Source: CAVYXF01 sp963772335
Lineage (GTDB): Bacteria > Pseudomonadota > Alphaproteobacteria > Rhizobiales > Rhodomicrobiaceae
DNA: 64,000 nucleotides
NCBI GenBank assembly: GCA_963772335.1
Contig: CAVYXF010000008.1
Location: forward strand, 124,001 to 188,000
Direction: 5' to 3'
Numbering within the stretch: position 1 is the stretch's first letter; each line of letters starts with the position of its first letter. The notes under the pieces are model-generated. The model made no database searches, was not told the origin of the DNA, and saw nothing but the letters and a program-made list of their open reading frames with translations. The position numbers were made by a program, and so were the translations under genes. Below are positions 34,485 to 42,062 of this stretch, one piece after another.

Positions 34485-35207
34485 TCAGGCCGTGAGTCCG
34501 GTGGAGCGATCGAACAGCGGTATGCCTGGCCTGCGCATGAAGACCACCAGTACGGCGCCGGCAACAAGCCCACCGATATGCGCCCACCATGCAGTGCCGC
34601 CCCCCTGGTCGAAGATCACGCTGATGATCTGCAAGATAATCCACACCATCAGCGCGAACCCCGCGCTCACACGCAGCGGAATGCGGAACAGCACCAAAAT
34701 CCAGACGCGGACATAGGGATGCAGCATGAGGTAAGCGGCAATCACGCCGGCTACCGCGCCACTTGCCCCGATCATCGGCACATTTGAGGCCTCGTTCATC
34801 GCCGCGTGAGTGAGACCGGCGAAGATGCCGCAAAGCAGATAGAAGAACAGGAAACGCAGATGGCCCATGGCGTCCTCGACGTTGTCGCCGAACACCCACA
34901 GGAACAGCATATTGCCGAGGAGATGGAGGATATTGCCGTGGATGAACATGTAGGTCAGCAACGTCATGCGCTCGGGAAGATGAATGCTCTGGGCCGGCGG
35001 ATCGACGGGCACATGGCCAAGAATTCCCTGGCCGACCAACTCGGAGGGAATGACGGCGAAGCTGACCAGCGCCTCGGTGCTGATGGGCAGGAACACCCCC
35101 ATCTGAAACAGCACGAAGACTAAGCAGTTCGTTACGATCAAACCCAGTGTCACCCACTGAAATTTGATCGACTCAAGCGGGTTCAAATCCCACAACGGAA
35201 CGAACAC
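34485..35207 (-). CDS. Rhomboid-family intramembrane serine protease
   Basis: A 240-aa membrane protease with six helices. The catalytic Ser is in IGASGAVAGVIAAYL and the catalytic His in WWAHIGGLVAGAVLV; the ELVGQG and HGNILHLLGNMLFLW segment (with H-x3-N) is the conserved oxyanion region. The start is GTG, preceded by GGGGAG at 6-7 bases. It likely cleaves membrane proteins within the lipid bilayer; substrates are unknown. Confidence 0.94.
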   Translation of the reverse strand: MFVPLWDLNPLESIKFQWVTLGLIVTNCLVFVLFQMGVFLPISTEALVSFAVIPSELVGQGILGHVPVDPPAQSIHLPERMTLLTYMFIHGNILHLLGNMLFLWVFGDNVEDAMGHLRFLFFYLLCGIFAGLTHAAMNEASNVPMIGASGAVAGVIAAYLMLHPYVRVWILVLFRIPLRVSAGFALMVWIILQIISVIFDQGGGTAWWAHIGGLVAGAVLVVFMRRPGIPLFDRSTGLTA

Positions 35208-35445
35208 GTGTAACTCCCCTCGTGTGGCGGCTCGCCAAAGTAACGGCCCGTTTCGCAGCTAGTGAGCGAATTTGACATGGAGCCCATCTGCCGCGAGCTC
35301 ACGATCAAATATCAAATCAAAAGCTCCACTAGAATTATAATATTGCTAGTAGTCCTTTGATTCCTTCTCTCGGGCGTGCTGCAAACGGAGGCAAATGCCG
35401 GAATCGGACCACTCGGCTCGCAGCCGCCATGTGCGCGACGGGACA

Positions 35446-36027
35446 CTAGCCGTTTGCACCAGGCTGCCAGAGCACGTCGCGCTTGCCCTTATCGTTGACG
35501 TAGCGGCTGGCGACGAAGAGAAGGTCCGACAGCCGATTGACATATTTGAGGCTGGCCGGGTTGACCGGCTCATTTTCCTGCGCCGCAAGTTCCACGATAT
35601 GTCGCTCGGCCCGGCGGGCAATCGTGCGGGCGAGATGGAGCGCGGCTGACGCCGGCGAGCCGCCGGGCAGCACGAAGGAGGTGAGCGGCCGCAATTCGCC
35701 GTTCATCTGATCGATCTCGGCCTCAAGCCGCGCCACTTGGGCGTCGGTTATGCGCAGCGGTGTATAAGGCAGCGGCTCACCCCGGTCCGGCACGCAGAGA
35801 TCGGCGCCGAGGTCAAACAGGTCGTTCTGGATGCGCGCCAGCATGCTTTCGACCAGCTCATCGCCGGGGCCGAGCGCCTGACGCGCCAAGCCGATCGCGG
35901 CATTCGCTTCATCTACGGTTCCATAACTGGCAATGCGCAGGTGATATTTCGCTAGCCGCTCACCATCGCCGAGGGCGGTGGTGCCGTCATCTCCGGTGCG
36001 GGTATAAATCTTGGTGAGGACCACCAT
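35446..36027 (-). CDS. Cob(I)yrinic acid a,c-diamide adenosyltransferase, PduO type
   Basis: A 193-aa enzyme attaching the 5'-deoxyadenosyl group to cobalamin. Start MVVLTKIYTRTGDDGTTALGDG holds the ATP-binding motif, and ASYGTVDEANAAIGLAR and RTIARRAERHIVEL the cobalamin/ATP pocket. Complements the cobS/cobT genes: cobalt insertion and final activation of B12. In many relatives it is next to etfB; here a toxin-antitoxin pair, an EamA transporter and a rhomboid gene lie in between. Confidence 0.95.
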   Translation of the reverse strand: MVVLTKIYTRTGDDGTTALGDGERLAKYHLRIASYGTVDEANAAIGLARQALGPGDELVESMLARIQNDLFDLGADLCVPDRGEPLPYTPLRITDAQVARLEAEIDQMNGELRPLTSFVLPGGSPASAALHLARTIARRAERHIVELAAQENEPVNPASLKYVNRLSDLLFVASRYVNDKGKRDVLWQPGANG

Positions 36028-36062
36028 TGAAAAGCAACCTTACCAACGCTTACGCGGGCAGG

Positions 36063-36668
36063 TTACCACCGATAGCCGAGCCGTACACCTGCATTTGTGA
36101 GGCCCTGATTCTGGTCGCAAAGGCCCGCATTGGACATATGGTCCACAGTGACCATGAGCCGGAGCCGCTCGGCGATATCGAAGCCGACGGACGCTGATTT
36201 ACGGAAATTGACTGTGCATCCGTAGGAGTCCGGATCGTCGCCCGCAGTCGGGCCGTTATGTGCGGCGCCGCCGAAGCTGGTCTCCACGAAAGCCCAGTCT
36301 GTCAGTCGGTATTCCCAGGTGACCCCGGCATAGACCTGGTCGGTGCCGGCATTGGGCGAAATGGAGAAGCCGATATGGGGACGGGGACGCAGGAAATATT
36401 CCCAGAAAGCTTCCTCATAGTGCCGTCCGAGCTTGCTGAACAGCACCTCGCCATTGATCATGACATCGGCCTGCTCGCCATCGGCGCCGTCGAGATTCGA
36501 TTTCAGCACGCCAAGCCGGGTCTCGGTAATGGCAAAGAACGGGGCCAGCTCCTCGGGAGGTTGCGCCGCGGCGGATATCGACGAGGCGACCAGCAAAACC
36601 CCTGCACCTGCTAAACGGACAAGCGCCGACAGGCCCGAAGCTTTCCCGTGCGCACCAGAATGGCTCAT
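36063..36668 (-). CDS. PagL-like acyloxyacyl hydrolase (outer-membrane lipid A 3-O-deacylase family)
   Basis: A 201-aa outer-membrane beta-barrel candidate with an N-terminal signal peptide (ASGLSALVRLAGAGVLLVASS, cleavage near SAAAQ). The alternating strands WEYFLRPRPHIGFSIS, QVYAGVTWEYRLT and RLMVTVDHMSNAGL, ending in LGYRW, are barrel-like. The HMSNAG motif corresponds to the HFSNGG-type catalytic His-Ser pair of PagL. Activity on lipid A is inferred from the family. TTG 36674 is an alternative start. Between the adenosyltransferase (35 bp) and the HIG1 gene (144 bp). Confidence 0.72.
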   Translation of the reverse strand: MSHSGAHGKASGLSALVRLAGAGVLLVASSISAAAQPPEELAPFFAITETRLGVLKSNLDGADGEQADVMINGEVLFSKLGRHYEEAFWEYFLRPRPHIGFSISPNAGTDQVYAGVTWEYRLTDWAFVETSFGGAAHNGPTAGDDPDSYGCTVNFRKSASVGFDIAERLRLMVTVDHMSNAGLCDQNQGLTNAGVRLGYRW

Positions 36669-36812
36669 CGCCAAAATATCCCCCTAATTTCCCTACGTTA
36701 TCTGGAGCGGCGGGTGCTGTCCTGTCAATCGGCGCGATGGATTGCCCCGGCGGATATCTGGCTTTGTGGGAAAAACGTCACGCGCCGCCCCCGCATGTGT
36801 AGTCGTACGCCC

Positions 36813-37001
36813 TCAATGCGAAAAATAAAGGGCAGCCATAATGATAATAATCGCAAGAAATTGCAGGCCCACGCGCCAGCGCATCAGCGTTTGGCTCCGC
36901 CCCGGGTTGCCGCCGCGCACCATGTTCCACAGGCCAAGCAGCAGGACAACGGCAACGGCGATGACAGCAACCGGCACGGCACTGCGCAGGATTCCATCCA
37001 T
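36813..37001 (-). CDS. HIG1-like twin-transmembrane protein
   Basis: A 62-aa protein with two membrane segments: AVPVAVIAVAVVLLLGLWNM and LQFLAIIIIMAALY, joined by RGGNPGRSQTLMRWRV. This pattern matches the HIG1/twin-TM family of small respiratory-complex-associated proteins that in Rhizobiales sit beside the cobalamin adenosyltransferase. ATG 37001 has GGAGG about 10 bases upstream; GTG 37022 is also possible. Respiratory function is an inference. Confidence 0.8.
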   Translation of the reverse strand: MDGILRSAVPVAVIAVAVVLLLGLWNMVRGGNPGRSQTLMRWRVGLQFLAIIIIMAALYFSH

Positions 37002-37080
37002 AGAAATTGGGCCTCCAGCCACTGCCCCCGCAGGTTCGAAGATTTCAGGCTAACGCCGCGCAATTGCAACGGCAAGGACG

Positions 37081-37581
37081 CTAGCCTTGTTCCTGCCGTC
37101 TTGCGGATGCCGGATTACGGAGCCAGATCGTGCCGTTCAGAAGCGCGGCAAAGCTCACCCAGGCCAGATAGGGCATGAACAGGATGGCAGCGAGCTCATT
37201 GACCGGCCAGGCCAAGACAATGAATGCCGCAATCGTCAGCCAGAGCGCCATGATGTCCACCAGCGCCAGCCGCATATCGCGCCGGCCAAAAAAGATATAG
37301 GACCATAGCGCGTTGAGGGCGAGCTGCAGGCCCCAGAGCGTCAGCAATGTGGTGCGGCTCTCATGCGGCGTGCTCCACACCAGGAGCCCTGCTATGGCGA
37401 TCATCACATAGAGCAGCGTCCACGCCACTGGAAACAGCCAGTCCGGTGGTGTCCAGCTTGGCTTGGAGAGCGATCGGTACCAGGGTCCCGCCCCCCATTG
37501 CCCGCCAAAGAAGGCGGCGGCGGCCACCAGCGCCAAGAAGAAAATGAACGCCATGACATTGCCTGACACCCAGGACGGCAT
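37081..37581 (-). CDS. TspO/MBR-family membrane protein
   Basis: A 166-aa protein of five hydrophobic helices. The tryptophan-rich signature appears as WYRSLSKPSWTPPDWLFPVAW and ALNALWSYIFFGRRDM, with a typical WVSFAALLNGTIW end. GGAGGGGTAAG precedes ATG 37581; the upstream open frame is a shadow. TspO proteins bind porphyrins and respond to oxygen or stress. The gene lies alone, minus strand, before uppP. Confidence 0.92.
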   Translation of the reverse strand: MPSWVSGNVMAFIFFLALVAAAAFFGGQWGAGPWYRSLSKPSWTPPDWLFPVAWTLLYVMIAIAGLLVWSTPHESRTTLLTLWGLQLALNALWSYIFFGRRDMRLALVDIMALWLTIAAFIVLAWPVNELAAILFMPYLAWVSFAALLNGTIWLRNPASARRQEQG

Positions 37582-37753
37582 CTTACCCCTCCGCGAATGC
37601 GTGATAGCCGAAAGGCATAAGGCGATCCGCCATTCGGGTCCAGTCCCCAGGCCTTTCCACTGTGGCCGGTTCACACTTGACTCTCACCAGCCCAAAGCGC
37701 GTCTATGCGCGGCAAAACGCGGGTAAAAAAGCCGGAAGCTGAGGGTTAGTTCC

Positions 37754-38557
37754 GTGGACCACAATTATATGATCGCCGCCCTTCTCGGCGTTATCGAAGG
37801 GCTGACCGAATTTCTGCCGGTCTCATCGACGGGCCATCTCATTCTGTTTGGCAAGCTCCTGCATTTCGAGCTCCCGGAAAAAAGCGAAAAAGCCTTCGAC
37901 GTGATGATCCAGCTCGGCGCGATCCTGGCGCTCGTGCTGCTCTATTTCCGCAAACTCTGGGCGACGCTCATCGGGCTGCCCACCGATCCGGCGGCGCGGC
38001 GCTTCGCGCTGGTGATCATCCTGGCCTTCCTCCCGGCCATGGTGCTCGGCGCCGCATTCCACGGCTTCATCAAGGAGAGGCTGTTCGCGCCAGCCGTTGT
38101 CGCTACAGCGCTGATCATTGGCGGCATCGTCATCTTGATCGTGGAGCAGCTGCACAAGCGCGATCTCTATAACAGCGTCGATGAGGTCCCGCCGCGGACC
38201 GCGTTTTACATCGGCATTGCCCAATGTCTGGCGCTGATCCCTGGAACGTCCCGCTCTGGCGCAACGATCATCGGCGGTCTGCTGCTGGGGCTGGAGCGGC
38301 GGACGGCGGCAGAATTTTCCTTCTTCCTCTCGATTCCGACCATGACCGCGGCTTTTGTCTATGATCTTTACAAAAATCATGCCGACCTTAGCTTCGACGA
38401 TGCCGGTCTGATCGCCGTCGGCTTTGTCGCTGCGTTCATCGCAGCGCTCTTGGTGGTCCAGCCGTTCCTGGCCGTGGTCAGCCGGATCGGCTTTGCGCCT
38501 TTTGCCTATTACCGCGTTGCGCTTGGCGTATTTGTCCTGACGCTGCTCTATTTGTAA
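37754..38557 (+). CDS. uppP: Undecaprenyl-diphosphatase (BacA type)
   Basis: A 267-aa integral membrane enzyme that recycles C55-PP to C55-P for cell-wall synthesis. The two signatures are clear: GVIEGLTEFLPVSSTGHLIL (residues about 13-32) with the E/S catalytic positions, and LIPGTSRSGATIIGGLLLG (about 160). The GTG start is taken from the start of the conserved sequence. Resistance to bacitracin is the usual consequence of overexpression. Monocistronic. Confidence 0.96.
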   Translation: MDHNYMIAALLGVIEGLTEFLPVSSTGHLILFGKLLHFELPEKSEKAFDVMIQLGAILALVLLYFRKLWATLIGLPTDPAARRFALVIILAFLPAMVLGAAFHGFIKERLFAPAVVATALIIGGIVILIVEQLHKRDLYNSVDEVPPRTAFYIGIAQCLALIPGTSRSGATIIGGLLLGLERRTAAEFSFFLSIPTMTAAFVYDLYKNHADLSFDDAGLIAVGFVAAFIAALLVVQPFLAVVSRIGFAPFAYYRVALGVFVLTLLYL

Positions 38558-38719
38558 GCAAATTTAAACATTTAAGCCCTGTGGTTGTCGCATGGCTGTT
38601 ATCCGCTTTTGTCCCCAGCGACGCAACGCCGCTTCATCCTCTCGTCAAACAAGGCCTATATTGTGCACTGCAACGAAGCCCGGCCAGTGAGCCGGGCCGG
38701 CAAACCCCGTTGAGGTATT

Positions 38720-39295
38720 ATGAGCACTTTTCTCATTGGGGGAGGAACAATAAGAAAGTTGTGGCCTACGGAAATGCAAAAGTTCCGGGACCATATGTTG
38801 CGACTGGATAAGGATAGCCGCCGGATGCGCTTCGGCATGGCCGTGGATGACAGCTTCATCAACGCCTACACCGAGCGTGCCGACCTTACTCAGAACGTGA
38901 TCTACGGCTATTTCCTGGGCGGTGAGATGCACGCCGCAGCCGAGCTGCGCTCGATCGGCGATGGCTGGGGCGCAGAAGCCGAAGCCGCTTTTTCGGTGGA
39001 GCCTGACTATCAGGATGGCGGTGTCGGCACCGATCTTCTGGGCCGCATCATCCTGGCAGCGCGCAATCGCGGCGTTGACCGCCTCTATATGAACTGCCTT
39101 CAGGAGAACCGCAAAATGCAGCGCATCGCCCGCAAATACGAGGCGGAGCTGCATTTCGACCATGGCGAAGTGATCGGCCAGCTCCGGACGTCCGGACCGA
39201 CTCCGGCATCGCTATGGAGCGAGGTGGTCGACGATAGCAACGGCTTCGTCATGGCGGTGCTGGAGTTGCCGCTGAGGTTGCTCCCGGCAGCATAG
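38720..39295 (+). CDS. GNAT-family N-acetyltransferase
   Basis: A 191-aa GNAT enzyme. The acetyl-CoA pyrophosphate loop is seen in VEPDYQDGGVGTDLLGRII; RIARKYEAELHFD follows in the fourth motif. Before it comes IYGYFLGGEMHAAAELR. Substrate unknown. It lies 96 bp upstream of arsM on the same strand, so a link to the arsenic genes is possible but not shown. Confidence 0.88.
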   Translation: MSTFLIGGGTIRKLWPTEMQKFRDHMLRLDKDSRRMRFGMAVDDSFINAYTERADLTQNVIYGYFLGGEMHAAAELRSIGDGWGAEAEAAFSVEPDYQDGGVGTDLLGRIILAARNRGVDRLYMNCLQENRKMQRIARKYEAELHFDHGEVIGQLRTSGPTPASLWSEVVDDSNGFVMAVLELPLRLLPAA

Positions 39296-39391
39296 CGGCT
39301 CGCTTTGAAGCGCGGGAGACCGCGCTTCCTCTGGCGCTTTGTGGTCGCCCCGGCGATAATCGGTGCGAAAATCAGCCAACCGGAGGGCCGC

Positions 39392-40261
39392 ATGAGCGAC
39401 AGCATTCACGATCTGGTCCGCGCCAACTATGGCGCCTTGGCGCGTGACCGCTCCCAGCGCGATAGCGAGACCTTTGCGCGGATCGCGGCGAGCTTCGGCT
39501 ATTCGGCGGACGAGCTTGGCGCGATCCCGGCCGAGGCCAATCTGGGCGTGTCCTGCGGCAATCCGGTCGCGCTTGCGTCCCTCAAGCCTGGCGAGACCGT
39601 GCTCGATCTCGGTTGCGGCGGCGGGCTCGACGTATTCCTTGCGGCCGAAAAGGTCGGCCCGGGTGGCCGCGTGATCGGGCTCGATATGACTGCGGACATG
39701 ATCGCGCTCGCCCGCGAGAACGCAGCCCACCAGGGCCGGACCAATGTCGAGTTCGTCGAGGCGCCGGTCGAGGCGATGCCACTCCCTAATGACAGCGTCG
39801 ACTGCGTGATCTCGAACTGCGTGCTGAACCTCGTCCCCGATAAGGACGCCGCCTATGCCGAGATCTTCCGCGTGCTGAAACCGGGCGGGAGGCTGGCCGT
39901 CAGCGATATTGCCCTGAAGGCCGCCCTGCCGGAAGCCTTGCGCGCCAGCATCACCGCCTGGGTCGGCTGCATTGCAGGAGCGCTTACGGCCGAGGAGAAT
40001 CGCGCTGCGCTGAGCAGGGCCGGCTTCTCCGATATTGCCATCATCGACGCCGAAGCCGATCTCAATGTCTACAAACAGGCCGGACAGGATGGCTGCTGCG
40101 CTCCGGCACCGGCTGCACAATCGGCCTCATGCTGCGGCGCTGCGAAGCCGCCGAGCGGCGACCTCTACGCCGAGATAAGCGGCGCCTTCAGCGACATCGA
40201 CATCAACGCCTATGCCGCCAGTGTGAAGATCTTCGCGCTGAAGCCCGCGGGCGCCCAATGA
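39392..40261 (+). CDS. arsM: Arsenite S-adenosylmethionine methyltransferase
   Basis: A 289-aa SAM-dependent methyltransferase that detoxifies As(III) by stepwise methylation. SAM motif LDLGCGGGLDVFLAAEKV is at about residue 70; family-specific cysteines occur in GVSCGNPVAL, VISNCVLNLVPDK and WVGCIAGAL. The C-terminus holds two CC pairs (DGCCAPAP and SASCCGAA), seen in some ArsM proteins. GGAGGGCCGC precedes ATG 39392; the frame upstream is not coding. ATGA overlap couples it to the GST gene. The ars repressor and arsB/arsC are not in the window. Confidence 0.93.
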   Translation: MSDSIHDLVRANYGALARDRSQRDSETFARIAASFGYSADELGAIPAEANLGVSCGNPVALASLKPGETVLDLGCGGGLDVFLAAEKVGPGGRVIGLDMTADMIALARENAAHQGRTNVEFVEAPVEAMPLPNDSVDCVISNCVLNLVPDKDAAYAEIFRVLKPGGRLAVSDIALKAALPEALRASITAWVGCIAGALTAEENRAALSRAGFSDIAIIDAEADLNVYKQAGQDGCCAPAPAAQSASCCGAAKPPSGDLYAEISGAFSDIDINAYAASVKIFALKPAGAQ

Positions 40262-40974
40262 GCTATAAACTCTATTACTGGCCGGACATTCCGGGCCGCG
40301 GCGAATTCGTCCGGCTTGCCTTGGAAGAAGCCGGCGCGCACTATCGTGATGTGGCCCGCACCGCCAAGGGCATGACGGAAATGCAAGCCATGCTGGAGGA
40401 CGACGCAATCGCTCGCCCGCCTTTTGCCCCGCCATTCCTCGTTGACGGCGATGTCATCATCGGCCAGACGGCGGCTATCCTGCTTTATCTCGGCGACAAG
40501 CATGAGCTGGCGCCAAAAGACGAGGCAGGCCGGCTCTGGACGCATCAGATCCAGCTCACTATCGCCGACCTGGTCGTCGAAGCGCACGACACTCATCATC
40601 CCATCGGCGTCGGCCTCTATTACGAGGACCAGAAGGCCGAAGCGAAGCGCCGCGCCAAAGCCTTCCGGGAGGAGCGGATTCCCAAATTCCTGGACTGGTT
40701 CGAGAACCTCCTGGCGCGCAATCCGGCCGGCCCGGCGCATCTCGTCGGCGATGCCATCAGCTATGCCGATCTGTCGCTGTTTCAGGCGGTAGAGGGCCTG
40801 GATTACGCCTTTCCAAAGACGATGACGCGCGTGCTTGAAGGCCGGCCGTATATCGCGGCTCTGAGGCGTGCGGCTGCCGAGCGGCCGCGGATCAAAGCTT
40901 ATCTCGCCTCGAAGCGACGCCTGCCCTTCAACGAGGACGGCATCTTCCGCCACTACCCCGAGCTGGACGGATAA
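40258..40974 (+). CDS. Glutathione S-transferase family protein
   Basis: A 238-aa protein with an N-terminal thioredoxin-like domain (YKLYYWPDIPGRGEFVRLAL, then PFAPPFLVDGDVIIGQTAAILLYL) and an all-helical C-terminal domain. The WPDIPGRG start is that of the Tyr-type soluble GSTs. Starts on the ATGA of arsM, so the pair is co-translated; a role in arsenic or thiol metabolism is inferred from position. The gene is the last intact gene before the decayed region. Confidence 0.9.
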   Translation: MSYKLYYWPDIPGRGEFVRLALEEAGAHYRDVARTAKGMTEMQAMLEDDAIARPPFAPPFLVDGDVIIGQTAAILLYLGDKHELAPKDEAGRLWTHQIQLTIADLVVEAHDTHHPIGVGLYYEDQKAEAKRRAKAFREERIPKFLDWFENLLARNPAGPAHLVGDAISYADLSLFQAVEGLDYAFPKTMTRVLEGRPYIAALRRAAAERPRIKAYLASKRRLPFNEDGIFRHYPELDG

Positions 40975-41025
40975 CCCACGATCAGTTGAGCTAGAAACGG
41001 GCAACGCACAGCAACCGCCCCTGTC

Positions 41026-41050
41026 GTCATCCCCGCAAGCGGGAATCCAG
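41026..41050. repeat. Palindromic repeat at the truncated end of an ALDH remnant
   Basis: GTCATCCCCGCAAGCGGGAA followed by TCCAG. The core CCCCGC-AA-GCGGG can form a hairpin. It directly adjoins the point where homology to the aldehyde dehydrogenase gene stops (41051). The same element appears at 21742-21816, 41293-41323 and 41677-41707. Confidence 0.8.
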
Positions 41051-41230
41051 CATGTCCTTCAAGTGGACGAGAAGGCGAGCAACGCCTCCACCCGCGCACC
41101 GAGCGAGTTCGCCCGGTCGGCTTGCGCATCGTGTCCTCGTTAAGGCGTCGATCTCAGCGGTGGGGCGGCGGCGCGGCGGACAAGCTCACATCTCTGGACA
41201 GGGAAGATGCAAACACTATCCGGCATGGCT
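41051..41230 (-). pseudogene. Decayed 5' fragment of a second aldehyde dehydrogenase gene
   Basis: Read on the minus strand from ATG 41226, this matches the first 186 bases of the intact ALDH gene at 24842: the shared CAGCCATGCCGGATA at the start, CTTGTCCGCCGCGC, TCGGTGCGCGGGTGGAGGC (one or two changes) and TGAAGGACATG at the end. It is 10 bases shorter overall, so the frame is broken; translation gives MPDSVCIFPVQ.CELVRRA, then stops, with SLGARVEALLAF in another frame. Homology ends at 41051, exactly at a palindromic repeat. It lies downstream of the glutamine-synthetase-like pseudogene on the same strand, so this may once have been one operon. Confidence 0.85.
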
Positions 41231-41292
41231 GTTAGGTTTGTTTTACTTGCTCGATGCGGATTGGTTCTGTGTGCTGTACTCGCATCCCCAGG

Positions 41293-41323
41293 CGTCGTCC
41301 CCGCGAAAGCGGGGACCCAGTAC
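41293..41323. repeat. Left arm of an inverted repeat pair flanking the GIY-YIG pseudogene
   Basis: CGTCGTCCCCGCGAAAGCGG followed by GGACCCAGTAC. It contains its own hairpin (GTCCCCGC-GAAA-GCGGGGAC). The reverse complement matches 41677-41707 at all but two or three of 31 positions. It starts immediately after the pseudogene's stop codon. Confidence 0.88.
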
Positions 41324-41622
41324 TCACGGCGATCCGAGCGTGGGATAGAGATCGATCCAGTTCGGATTTCCCTTCTCGATCAGCTCAACCTTCCATTTCC
41401 GGCGCCATTTCTTCATCTGCCGCTCTCGAAGGATTGCCCCCTCGATGCTGTCATGAACCTCGAAGTAAACGAGGCGGTCCACTTTGTATGTCTTGGTGAA
41501 GCCTTCGACTTCAGCCGATCTGTGCTGAAAGAGCGGCTAGGCAGATCACTGGTTACTCCGGTGTAGAGCGTGCCGCCTATGCGGCTCGCCATGATGTAGA
41601 CATAGCCGGCAACCTTTTGCAT
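41324..41622 (-). pseudogene. Frameshifted GIY-YIG endonuclease gene
   Basis: The minus strand encodes MQKVAGYVYIMASRIGGTLYTG (the GIY-YIG motif as YVYI and LYTG) and VTSDLPSRS, then one base is missing near 41535. In the next frame the protein resumes: HRSAEVEGFTKTYKVDRLVYFEV, then ILRERQMKKWRRKWKVELIEKG and NPNWIDLYPTL, ending at TGA 41324. Restoring one base gives a 99-residue protein, the normal size of the single-domain GIY-YIG family. It is enclosed by inverted 31-bp palindromic repeats. Either a recent pseudogene or a single-base assembly error. Confidence 0.88.
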
Positions 41623-41676
41623 CTACAAGCCTCAACGCGCGCCAGCGCATGCAATCCATTCGACATGCTGCGGCGC

Positions 41677-41707
41677 GTACTGGGTCCCCGCTTTCGCGGG
41701 AATGACG
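41677..41707. repeat. Right arm of the inverted repeat pair flanking the GIY-YIG pseudogene
   Basis: GTACTGGGTCCCCGCTTTCG then CGGGAATGACG, the near-exact reverse complement of 41293-41323, 54 bp upstream of the pseudogene's start codon. Such palindromes are dispersed in the window (21.8, 41.0 kb). Confidence 0.88.
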
Positions 41708-41772
41708 CTCTTGGGCGTGGCGAGGCAATGCCATGTCACATTATCGTCTGCTCTAAGAAGACCTCGAGCTAC

Positions 41773-42005
41773 TCACGGCTGACGCCTAACCTTCACACGC
41801 TCTTCCAACTCTTGCTTTATAATGTAATCGCGGTGGCCTAGCCGAACCCGCTGATCCCAGTCAAGCCGCCAGTGGTGCTTCGCAAGAGCTTCCTCTTCAC
41901 TGTCATAACTGCCGACACGCTTGTATGGCTCTTTGTTCACGAACCTGTACACGTCGATCTTCGGATAGGCTCGCCATCTATCGAGATGCGTTCGTCTTCA
42001 CCCAT
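41773..42005 (-). pseudogene. Small frameshifted open frame, product unknown
   Basis: From ATG 42005 (with GGAG 6 bases upstream) the frame MGEDERISIDGEP runs out, but one base later an uninterrupted frame gives AYPKIDVYRFVNKEPYKRVG, SYDSEEEALAKHHWRLDW and DQRVRLGHRDYIIKQELEER to TGA 41773. This is protein-like (balanced charges, few Arg/Pro/Ser clusters), and the total of 233 bases is one short of a multiple of three, consistent with a one-base deletion. The family is not recognised. Confidence that this was a real 77-aa gene is moderate. Confidence 0.45.
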
Positions 42006-42014
42006 CACCATCTC

Positions 42015-42044
42015 CAAAGCAAAGCCCCGCCAAAGCGGAGCTTG
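42015..42044 (-). terminator. Rho-independent terminator after the 75-aa gene
   Basis: Read on the minus strand: AAGCTCCGC, loop TTTG, GCGGGGCTT, then TGCTTT. Nine-base stem with one G-U pair and a short T-rich tail, 19 bp after the stop of the 42063-42290 gene. Confidence 0.65.
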
Positions 42045-42062
42045 CGTAGCATCCCATTCTCT

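Noticed and set aside
35170..35210. GGTTCAAATCC resembling a tRNA T-loop
   Set aside because: No acceptor, D or anticodon arm can be drawn; it is the coding start of the rhomboid gene.
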